This document shows, one piece after another, positions 1-4,712 of a stretch of DNA of 6,190 bases; position 1 is the stretch's first letter; every line of letters begins with the position of its first letter. A model generated the notes under the pieces. That model saw only the letters and a list, made by a program, of their open reading frames with translations, was not told where the DNA came from and did no database searches. The translations under genes were made by a program, and so were the position numbers. Origin of the DNA: JBHIDQ01 sp046760155 (GTDB lineage Bacteria; Chloroflexota; Dehalococcoidia; Dehalococcoidales; RBG-16-60-22); contig JBHIDQ010000088.1 in NCBI GenBank assembly GCA_046760155.1, positions 1 to 6,190 on the forward strand, given 5' to 3'.

Positions 1-701
1 CGTTGCGATAGAACGGCCTGGATTATGTCGCCGTCGTAGATGTATTTTTTGGTTCGGGACACGATAACTTCAAATTCGGCTTGAGAAAGGTTGGACGATA
101 CCGAAAATTCGGCAGAAACTGCTGGTGAAACCTCATTAGGTACCGGCTGCCTTAGTCTATCCACTAGGCTATCAATCTTACCGGTTGCCTCAAGATATGC
201 CGCCTCAACATCGCCATCAAGATGAGCGTGAGCGACGACTTTAATTTTGTGGGTGAGGTGGTCAAAAACGAGGAGCGTATCCGCCAGCATCAGTATGGAT
301 TCAGGAAGACCGAGTGGGTCGTGGTCAGGGGAGGGCAACCTCTCAAAGTAGCGGGCCACTTCATAGCTGAGATAACCAACCATTCCACCGTGGAATCGGG
401 GCAAACCAGCAATTGGCACCAGTTGATAGCGCTGAAACTCCTTCTCTATCAGGAGTAAAGGGTCAATTGGATTTTTCCCATCTGTCTTCAGGATAAGGGA
501 AGGTTCAGTACCAATGAAGCTATAGCGGGCTAATCGCTCACCGCCTTCAACACTCTCCAGAAGAAAAGAATAGTTGCCACGAGCTATCTTGAGGTAAGCC
601 GATACCGGTGTTTCCAGGTCTGCCATCATCTCATAGTAGACCGGTACCAGATTACCGTATTTCTTTAGCTGACGAACTTCATCTAGCGTCGGATAATACA
701 T
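1..701 (-). CDS. trpE: Anthranilate synthase component I, 5' part (runs off left edge)
   Basis: TrpE converts chorismate plus ammonia (supplied by the TrpG glutaminase) to anthranilate, the first committed step of tryptophan synthesis in the cytoplasm. The frame is open for 233 codons plus two bases and continues beyond the left edge, so about half of a protein usually near 500 residues is present. The visible part is the N-terminal regulatory domain: LLES at residues 47-50, the motif that binds feedback-inhibiting tryptophan in known TrpE proteins, then RYSFIG at 59-64 and GGMVGYLSYE at 105-114. The catalytic chorismate-binding domain begins near 205, with DGDIIQAVLSQ just before the edge. 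The ATG at 699-701 has a GGGAG Shine-Dalgarno at 707-711, five bases away. LLES and the tryptophan T-box upstream favour TrpE over its relatives PabB and isochorismate synthase. The N-terminal match is clear; the catalytic residues lie outside the window. Confidence 0.93.
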   Translation of the reverse strand, partial: MYYPTLDEVRQLKKYGNLVPVYYEMMADLETPVSAYLKIARGNYSFLLESVEGGERLARYSFIGTEPSLILKTDGKNPIDPLLLIEKEFQRYQLVPIAGLPRFHGGMVGYLSYEVARYFERLPSPDHDPLGLPESILMLADTLLVFDHLTHKIKVVAHAHLDGDVEAAYLEATGKIDSLVDRLRQPVPNEVSPAVSAEFSVSSNLSQAEFEVIVSRTKKYIYDGDIIQAVLSQ

Positions 702-1024
702 ATTATCTCCCAGTATAAAAAAACCTCTCGCCCCTTCAAGGGGCGAGAGGTTCACTTCGCGGTGCCACCCTTCTTGGTCATCTAGTAAATAGAAGTAGCT
801 GACCATCTCTGTCAGGTACAGAGGCTCTAATCTATTACCTCGATACCCCGGGACCTGATAACGCTTCCCCTGCGTCAAAGCCTACTGGTTGGTTAGTCTA
901 ACAACTTTCGGTTTGCAGCTCCCAAGTCCATTCAACTTCAGCGCTGGCATCGGCTCACACCTTTCCCGACTCTCTGAGCCTCGCTTTGAAGCCTACTAGT
1001 CTTGTTCACAGCCTTTAGGCTATT
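702..1024 (-). promoter_or_regulatory. Tryptophan-specific T-box leader of trpE
   Basis: This transcribed leader senses uncharged tRNA-Trp and chooses between termination and read-through into trpE. Read on the minus strand, the T-box landmarks appear in order. AGTA (994-997) is the 5' side of the specifier-loop E motif. AGAGAG (970-975) is the AG bulge. The stem I apical part pairs TCGG with CCGA around a GGTGTGAG-type distal loop. GAA (931-933) is directly followed by the specifier codon UGG (928-930). The T-box sequence AAGGGTGGCACCGCG lies at 758-772, and the terminator follows. The bulge UGGC (764-767) would pair with a tRNA ending GCCA; the discriminator base G fits bacterial tRNA-Trp. 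Specifier and discriminator therefore agree on tryptophan. The 5' boundary is estimated from the promoter. Confidence 0.95.
717..750 (-). terminator. Intrinsic terminator of the T-box leader
   Basis: On the minus strand an 11-bp perfect G/C-rich stem, CCTCTCGCCCC with GGGGCGAGAGG, closes a five-base loop and is followed by seven T residues (717-723). The 5' arm contains CCCCTT, which can instead pair with AAGGG of the T-box sequence to form the antiterminator when uncharged tRNA-Trp is bound. It ends 15 bases before the trpE start codon, so termination blocks trpE expression. Confidence 0.95.
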
Positions 1025-1030
1025 TCTCGG

Positions 1031-1059
1031 AGTTTAACATCATATTGTCAGTTTGTCAA
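1031..1059 (-). promoter_or_regulatory. Promoter of the trpE T-box transcript
   Basis: On the minus strand a perfect TTGACA -35 box (1054-1059) is separated by 17 bases from TAAACT (1031-1036), a -10 box with two mismatches to TATAAT. Transcription should start near 1024, just upstream of the first T-box helix. This places the whole T-box in one leader of about 323 nt. The promoter begins 36 bases after the stop codon of the small membrane gene, so trpE need not depend on read-through from it. Confidence 0.75.
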
Positions 1060-1095
1060 GCAATAAACGGAGAAGGTTCTGCTCGGTTTGCTAAA

Positions 1096-1353
1096 TTAAG
1101 TTCGAAAGAGCAAAATGGCTACCGAAATGATAGAAGTAAGGAAAGAAGTAATTGCGGAGACCATAAAGACTTTCACCAAAATGTTTCTTACCATCTCAAG
1201 TGTCTCGTAAGACCAGTTAAGTTTATCAATAAGGAAATTAAACCAACCTTGCCCGGTTATAAATACAATAATCGTGATAAAAGCGGAGATAAAGAAGATA
1301 TAAAGTATTACTTTGAGGATGATATTCCACACCTCTTTAGAATTATTAACCAT
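1096..1353 (-). CDS. Small two-helix membrane protein, unknown function (85 aa)
   Basis: I do not recognise this protein. It has two strongly hydrophobic stretches, about residues 10-33 (rich in I, F, V) and 59-83, joined by an amphipathic loop containing GQGWFNFLIDKLNWSYE. This predicts a two-pass membrane hairpin with lysine- and arginine-flanked helices. The frame is open upstream to a GTG at 1414-1416, but that start has no Shine-Dalgarno and lies upstream of the -10 box of a near-consensus promoter (1384-1412). I therefore choose the ATG at 1351-1353, preceded by GGCGGGG. The gene is visibly A/T-rich compared with its neighbours. It sits between the NHL gene and the trpE leader, on the same strand as both. 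The promoter and hydrophobic pattern support a real gene; no homology was recognised. Confidence 0.6.
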   Translation of the reverse strand: MVNNSKEVWNIILKVILYIFFISAFITIIVFITGQGWFNFLIDKLNWSYETLEMVRNILVKVFMVSAITSFLTSIISVAILLFRT

Positions 1354-1383
1354 ATCCCCGCCGCCTGTTTGAAGTGTAAACGA

Positions 1384-1412
1384 AGTATAAAACGGGATGT
1401 ATACTATGTCAA
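1384..1412 (-). promoter_or_regulatory. Near-consensus sigma-70-type promoter for the small membrane gene
   Basis: On the minus strand TTGACA (1407-1412) and TATACT (1384-1389) are spaced by exactly 17 bases, one mismatch from full consensus. The predicted start point is near 1377, giving a short leader of about 24 nt before the ATG at 1353. This argues that the small open frame is independently expressed. It also argues that the longer GTG-initiated version is not used, because its start codon would not be in this transcript. Confidence 0.75.
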
Positions 1413-1475
1413 CCACAGTCGAAGAGCGCTATAGAGAAAGAGATAAGAGACTAGTAATCCCAAGCTGTTCGTTGT

Positions 1476-2417
1476 CTAAGTTTTGCGGGCAAACTTCTGT
1501 ATCGTTCTAGAGCCTTTGTCAACTCCAGCACTGGTCTTAGAGACTTCGCCGACATATAGGTCACCCCGCGAGTCAACGGCGATGGCGTGAGGCGCATGGA
1601 ACAGGGCAGTTTCCTTGTCTAGTCCTTCATTACCCCAGCGTGCCAGTAACTTACCATCGATAGTGAAGATGCTCACCCGCAGGCATAGCTCGGAGACGTA
1701 TACCGTTTCCTCATCGTCAATAAATACATCGGTCGGACGAATGACATCAGTCCATTCAGTGATAAATTCGCCCTGGGCACTGAAAATCTGAATTCGGCTG
1801 TTTTCACGGTCAGCAATCCAGACTCGCTCCTGTTTGTCGAGCCAGATGTTATGGGGGAGTCGGAACTGACCCGGGGCACCGCCCGGTTCTCCCCAGGAGA
1901 AAAGCAGTTTGCCATCAGAGGTGAACTTGTGTATCCGGGCGTTGCCGTAGCCATCAGCGATATAGATTTCACCTGAAGGATTTACCGCCACACCAGTCGG
2001 ACGATTAAATGGTGGGGCACCTCGTTGTATCCTCGCTAGACTCTCCCAGAAGTCGAAGGTTCGGATATAGCCGGTATCTGAAGCCTGGCCTTTGGTGCCC
2101 AGTGTCATTAGCAGCTTACCCTCGGGGGTGAATTTGGCGACAATATGGTTTCGATCGTCGGTGCAGTAGAGCGAGCCATCAGGACCAATACAGCTACCAT
2201 GAGCACGATTGAAGAAACTTTCCCCCCATGAATTGAGCAAGTTACCCTCGCGGTCGAAGGTCATTATCGGTTGCTCACTTCTGTTCAATATATACAGCTT
2301 ATCTTGTGGGTCAATCGATATACCACCGACATCGAGAAATGACCACCCCTCAGGAAGCTTTGCCCACCCATCAGCTAATTCGTAAGTGTATTTACCGGCA
2401 CCATACGGCATTTTCAA
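1476..2417 (-). CDS. NHL-repeat six-bladed beta-propeller, peptidyl-alpha-hydroxyglycine amidating lyase (PAL)-like
   Basis: The 313-residue protein is almost wholly six NHL repeats, at about 30-69, 72-111, 139-185, 187-224, 227-273 and 275-313, each with the pattern xDxxGxxYxxDxxNxRIxxFxxxGxxxxxWG. There is no signal peptide or membrane segment, so it is probably cytoplasmic. Its closest known relative by motif is the PAL domain of peptidylglycine amidating monooxygenase, a zinc enzyme that cleaves peptidyl-alpha-hydroxyglycine. The zinc histidines seem kept at H73 (RAHG), H189 (RLPHN) and H277 (APHAI). The catalytic tyrosine matches Y157 in ADGYGNARI, and R46 may be the active-site arginine. 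IADRENSRIQIF (201-212) also closely resembles PAL. No monooxygenase partner is visible, so the substrate is unknown. Start: TTG at 2415-2417, four bases after AAAGGAG; an in-frame ATG at 2409-2411 is the alternative. The NHL propeller is certain, an enzymatic role inferred. Confidence 0.9.
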   Translation of the reverse strand: MKMPYGAGKYTYELADGWAKLPEGWSFLDVGGISIDPQDKLYILNRSEQPIMTFDREGNLLNSWGESFFNRAHGSCIGPDGSLYCTDDRNHIVAKFTPEGKLLMTLGTKGQASDTGYIRTFDFWESLARIQRGAPPFNRPTGVAVNPSGEIYIADGYGNARIHKFTSDGKLLFSWGEPGGAPGQFRLPHNIWLDKQERVWIADRENSRIQIFSAQGEFITEWTDVIRPTDVFIDDEETVYVSELCLRVSIFTIDGKLLARWGNEGLDKETALFHAPHAIAVDSRGDLYVGEVSKTSAGVDKGSRTIQKFARKT

Positions 2418-2498
2418 TATCTCCTTTCCGTAACCAACATAATTCTAGCACCATGCTCCTTGAGAAATACTCCGCCTCTTCTTTGTCTGCTGAAGTGC

Positions 2499-2507
2499 AT
2501 TATAGCA
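2499..2507 (-). promoter_or_regulatory. Extended -10 promoter of the NHL gene
   Basis: On the minus strand TGCTATAAT gives a perfect TATAAT (2499-2504) preceded by the extended TGn element. The hexamer 17 bases upstream (AGGGCA at 2522-2527) is a poor -35 box, as is common for extended -10 promoters. The predicted start near 2492 would give a leader of about 75 nt before the TTG start. It lies back to back with the rightward promoter at 2536-2564. Confidence 0.6.
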
Positions 2508-2535
2508 TAAAAAGAGAGGTTTGCCCTGCAGACTA

Positions 2536-2564
2536 TTGACATTTGAAGAATTGTCATTTATAAT
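2536..2564 (+). promoter_or_regulatory. Perfect sigma-70 consensus promoter, rightward
   Basis: TTGACA (2536-2541), a 17-base spacer and TATAAT (2559-2564) match the consensus at all twelve positions. The start point should be near 2571. It drives the structured leader RNA and, past the terminator at 2731-2761, the TRAP operon. An imperfect inverted repeat, TGACA at 2537-2541 and TGTCA at 2552-2556, overlaps the -35 box and spacer and could be an operator. Confidence 0.85.
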
Positions 2565-2570
2565 TTAGCG

Positions 2571-2760
2571 TCAGCAAATCAAAGCAGTATATTCCATTGA
2601 GTGGTAAAACTCAAGGAGTGAAATAGGTAGCAGATAAAGATTAATCGAGGCCAGTGACGCAAAATTAAGTGGGAGGGGCGTTGAGCCGTCACCCATATTT
2701 GGTCACTTGAGTGGCGGGGAGCCAATAGTGAAACCGACCCCAAAAGGGTCGGTTTTGTTT
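2571..2760 (+). ncRNA. Structured leader RNA of unknown class (candidate riboswitch, attenuator or free small RNA)
   Basis: About 190 nt lie between a perfect promoter and an intrinsic terminator, followed by a further 157 nt before dctP. Helices visible by eye: (1) TTGAGT 2597-2602 with ACTCAA 2609-2614, extended by CC/GG around a bulged A; (2) GTGACG 2654-2659 with CGTCAC 2687-2692; (3) TGGC 2712-2715 with GCCA 2721-2724. Mutually exclusive alternatives also exist: AGTGAC 2653-2658 can pair with GTCACT 2702-2707, and ACTCAAG 2609-2615 with CTTGAGT 2706-2712. Competing helices ahead of a terminator are the usual layout of a transcription-terminating riboswitch. I compared it from memory with the TPP, cobalamin, SAM, FMN, glycine, c-di-GMP-I, fluoride, ZTP, T-box and 6S consensus patterns and saw no convincing match. 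No long open frame with a good ribosome binding site is present. The ends are inferred. Confidence 0.55.
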
Positions 2761-2761
2761 T
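2731..2761 (+). terminator. Intrinsic terminator in the TRAP operon leader
   Basis: AAACCGACCC (2731-2740) and GGGTCGGTTT (2746-2755) form a perfect 10-bp stem with a CAAAA loop, followed by a T-rich tract (TTTTGTTTTT, the first bases shared with the stem). It lies 157 bases upstream of the dctP start and about 160-190 nt after the predicted transcription start. It therefore either ends an independent small RNA or attenuates the operon. Confidence 0.92.
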
Positions 2762-2917
2762 ATAAAAGAGTAGGATTCCAGAGAAGAGGAAGAAGATATT
2801 TAGCTACTATGCTTTGGTCGAGAGCAGATAAGAAAATCTCGAAAAGAAGGGGGTGATAGCTTTCAATAAAAAAGATTTTTACACAGTTAGGCTCCAATAT
2901 TTTAGAAGGAGGAGGAA

Positions 2918-4123
2918 ATGAAAAAGAGACGGACATTAGCTTTGGTTCTGGTGGTAGTCTTGGTTAGTGGGGTAGTGGCTGCTGCCTGCGCGGCACCAGC
3001 CCCAGCTCCAGCGCCAGCCCCAGCCCCGGCCCCAGCTCCAGCTCCGGCTCCGGCACCAACTCCAGCGCCGGCCCCAGCCCCGGCCCCAGCCCCAGCGCCA
3101 GCACCAGCGCCGGCACCAGCCCCGGCCCCAGCCGCACCTGCCGAAGTGGTCAAATGGTCGCAGGTAGCTCAGTGGAGCGAGCCCATGCACCCCATGGTCT
3201 GGCTTAGAAAGCGCAACGAAATGCTTGAAGCCGCCAGCAATGGTCGCTTTATCATTGAGTCTCACCCGCATGGCGAGATCATGAGCGGCAAAGAGGCTTT
3301 TGATGCCACCAATGCCGGCACCATTGACGCGCTTAACTCGACTATGCACACCTGGATTGGCAAAATACCCGCCTCCCCGCTGTTCTCCGCTCGCCCTCTA
3401 GGACTTATATCCGTACAAATGGGGGCATGGCTGGAGCACTATGGTGGACTGGAGTACATGAAGGAGGTGCTTGAGCCCTTCAACTTCGGCTACACCGGCT
3501 ATACTATGATCACCACCCCGGAAGGCCTCTGCTGGTCCAATGTCAGGATGGACACACTGGAAGCCTGGAAAGGGGTAAAATTCCGCACCAAGGGCTTCTG
3601 GGCTGAAGTTTTACAGGACCCGAGGGTTGGCGCTTCGGTGACCACCATCGCCGGTGCCGAGCTTTATGCGGCAGGGGAGAAGGGCATTCTGGACGCCTGG
3701 GAATATTCCAATCCAGCGACCGATATCGCTCTTGGCTTCTACGAAATCACGAAGTACTACATGGTGCCGGGGATACATCAGCCGTCCACGGTCCTTTGGG
3801 AGGCGGTCAACGCCGATTCGTGGGCAGCCCTGCCTGACGACCTTAAGGTATTGTACGATGCGGTCAACCACGCTATCGCCCTGCAGGGATACGCCGACCT
3901 TGTTCTTGAAGACGCCAAGGCACTCAAGGCTTTTTCAGAAATGCCGGACCTAGAGATTATTACTCTCCCGGATAAGCTGCAGCAGCAGTTCTTTGAGGTA
4001 GCCGATGACCTCTATAAGAAGAAGAGCGCCGAAGACCCGTTCTTCGCCAAGGTGTACCAGAGCCAGCTGGACTTCAAGGAACAGTGGGGAATCTTTGCGC
4101 AGTACCAGACGCCCAAAATCTAG
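2918..4123 (+). CDS. dctP: TRAP transporter solute-binding lipoprotein (DctP/TakP-like)
   Basis: This extracytoplasmic protein binds an organic acid and hands it to the DctQM membrane subunits. Residues 1-23 are a lipoprotein-type signal: KKRR, a hydrophobic core, then A21-A22-A23-C24, so C24 is the probable lipidated cysteine, although -3 is Ala rather than the usual Leu. Residues 26-71 are 23 Ala-Pro dipeptides (one is Thr-Pro), a stiff tether. The binding domain (77-401) has normal family length and typical features: WKGVKFRTKGFWAEVL with the conserved ligand-binding arginine region, then LDAWEYSNPATDIALGFYE, YYMVPGIHQPS and LPDDLKVLYDAV. The GFYEITKYY.PG.H.P pattern points to the TakP-like group, whose members bind 2-oxo acids or related carboxylates; the ligand here is unknown. 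AAGGAGGAGG lies just before the ATG. It is first in the operon with dctQ and dctM. Confidence 0.93.
   Translation: MKKRRTLALVLVVVLVSGVVAAACAAPAPAPAPAPAPAPAPAPAPAPTPAPAPAPAPAPAPAPAPAPAPAPAAPAEVVKWSQVAQWSEPMHPMVWLRKRNEMLEAASNGRFIIESHPHGEIMSGKEAFDATNAGTIDALNSTMHTWIGKIPASPLFSARPLGLISVQMGAWLEHYGGLEYMKEVLEPFNFGYTGYTMITTPEGLCWSNVRMDTLEAWKGVKFRTKGFWAEVLQDPRVGASVTTIAGAELYAAGEKGILDAWEYSNPATDIALGFYEITKYYMVPGIHQPSTVLWEAVNADSWAALPDDLKVLYDAVNHAIALQGYADLVLEDAKALKAFSEMPDLEIITLPDKLQQQFFEVADDLYKKKSAEDPFFAKVYQSQLDFKEQWGIFAQYQTPKI
2993..3130 (+). repeat. Degenerate 6-bp tandem repeat encoding (Ala-Pro)23
   Basis: Twenty-three consecutive GCN-CCN units encode Ala-Pro dipeptides; a single ACT codon at 3059-3061 gives Thr. 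All four alanine codons and both CCA and CCG are mixed throughout, so the array is repetitive in protein but only loosely so in DNA. This suggests selection to keep the linker rather than a very recent slippage expansion. The reverse strand of this tract is open as Gly-Ala or Gly-Trp-rich frames, which are artefacts of the composition. Confidence 0.95.
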
Positions 4124-4138
4124 CTGGATTTTGCTCAG

Positions 4139-4184
4139 ACACTCATCCCCACCAACCTCCAATTCATGGGGTGGGGGTGAGTGT
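4139..4184 (+). other. Intercistronic hairpin between dctP and dctQ
   Basis: ACACTCATCCCCACC (4139-4153) pairs with GGTGGGGGTGAGTGT (4170-4184): 15 pairs, of which one is a G-U wobble, around a 16-base loop. No T-run follows (the next bases are TAGTCAG), so it is not a typical intrinsic terminator. It begins 15 bases after the dctP stop codon and ends 18 bases before the dctQ start. Such structures protect the upstream message from 3' exonucleases and allow more binding protein than membrane subunits to be made; that role is inferred here. Confidence 0.8.
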
Positions 4185-4202
4185 TAGTCAGACAGGTGCT
4201 GT

Positions 4203-4712
4203 ATGGTTGTAATCGAACGGATTTTAAATGGAATTGACTTTATCTGTATCTGGTCGGGAAAGCTCGCCGCTTTCCTGGTGATACCTCTCATCCTGGCCGT
4301 CGTTTACGAAGTTACCTCACGGTATGGATTTGATAGGCCAACGATATGGGCATTTGAGATCGAGCGGATGGTGGGCGGCAGCCTCTTTATCATGGGGTTT
4401 GCCTGGGTGCTCATCATGAAAGCTCATATCAGGGTGGACCTATTATATAAGCGCCTCTCACCCCGCGGTAAGGCGATACTTGATGTCGTCCTCACTCTGC
4501 TCCTGGTTTTTCCGCTGTGGCTCTGGGTCATGCCGCAGATGATTGAGTGGGTACAGACCTCGTGGGCAATTCACGAGCGGAGTTCAGACAGCGCCTGGAG
4601 GAACATTATCTATCCCTTCAAGACGGTGGCACCGATAGCCATTTTTCTGCTATTGCTGGCACTGTTTACCACATTTGTTCGCGATGTAAGAACTATCGTC
4701 AGGGGGAAGTGA
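4203..4712 (+). CDS. dctQ: TRAP transporter small membrane subunit (DctQ)
   Basis: The 169-residue protein is the normal size for DctQ, the four-helix subunit that holds the large subunit DctM in the membrane and helps dock the binding protein. Hydrophobic segments lie at about 18-37, 56-74, 91-112 and 141-160. Family motifs are present: EVTSRYGFDRPTIWAFEIER (36-55), with the conserved Trp and Glu before the second helix, then MKAHIRVDLLYKRLS (72-86) with the H-x-R-V-D signature, and the WRNIIYPFKTVAP stretch (132-144) before the last helix. The ATG at 4203 is preceded only by a modest AGGTG four bases away, just downstream of the 4139-4184 hairpin, so initiation may be weaker than for dctP. 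Its stop codon overlaps the dctM start by one base, implying translational coupling. Confidence 0.93.
   Translation: MVVIERILNGIDFICIWSGKLAAFLVIPLILAVVYEVTSRYGFDRPTIWAFEIERMVGGSLFIMGFAWVLIMKAHIRVDLLYKRLSPRGKAILDVVLTLLLVFPLWLWVMPQMIEWVQTSWAIHERSSDSAWRNIIYPFKTVAPIAIFLLLLALFTTFVRDVRTIVRGK

Noticed and set aside
222..458. Rightward 78-residue frame
   Set aside because: Entirely antisense to trpE, whose N-terminal domain is clearly recognisable.
1354..1416. Longer GTG-started form of the small membrane protein (106 residues)
   Set aside because: The GTG lies upstream of the -10 box of its likely promoter and has no ribosome binding site, so the ATG at 1353 is preferred.
1045..1434. Rightward 129-residue open frame opposite the small membrane gene
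   Set aside because: No Shine-Dalgarno, overlaps the T-box promoter, irregular composition, and the opposite strand carries a better gene with promoter.
2571..2760. 6S RNA as identity of the leader RNA
   Set aside because: Size fits, but the 5' and 3' ends do not pair into the required long rod with a central bubble.
2853..2921. 22-codon GTG-started upstream frame whose TGA overlaps the dctP ATG
   Set aside because: The only purine-rich sequence directly abuts the GTG with no spacing and the peptide is not distinctive; it may be chance, although the ATGA overlap is suggestive of coupling.
2993..3130. CRISPR or minisatellite array
   Set aside because: There are no spacers; the units are 6-bp codon pairs in frame with dctP.
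2902..3349. Leftward Gly-Ala and Gly-Trp-rich frames that look like structural or collagen-like proteins
   Set aside because: They are the reverse complement of the Ala-Pro codon repeat in dctP; the composition alone keeps them open.
4547..4711. Extended N-terminus for dctM inside dctQ
   Set aside because: It would overlap most of the dctQ C-terminal half in another frame; ATG at 4712 has an AGGGGG ribosome binding site and gives the usual family length.
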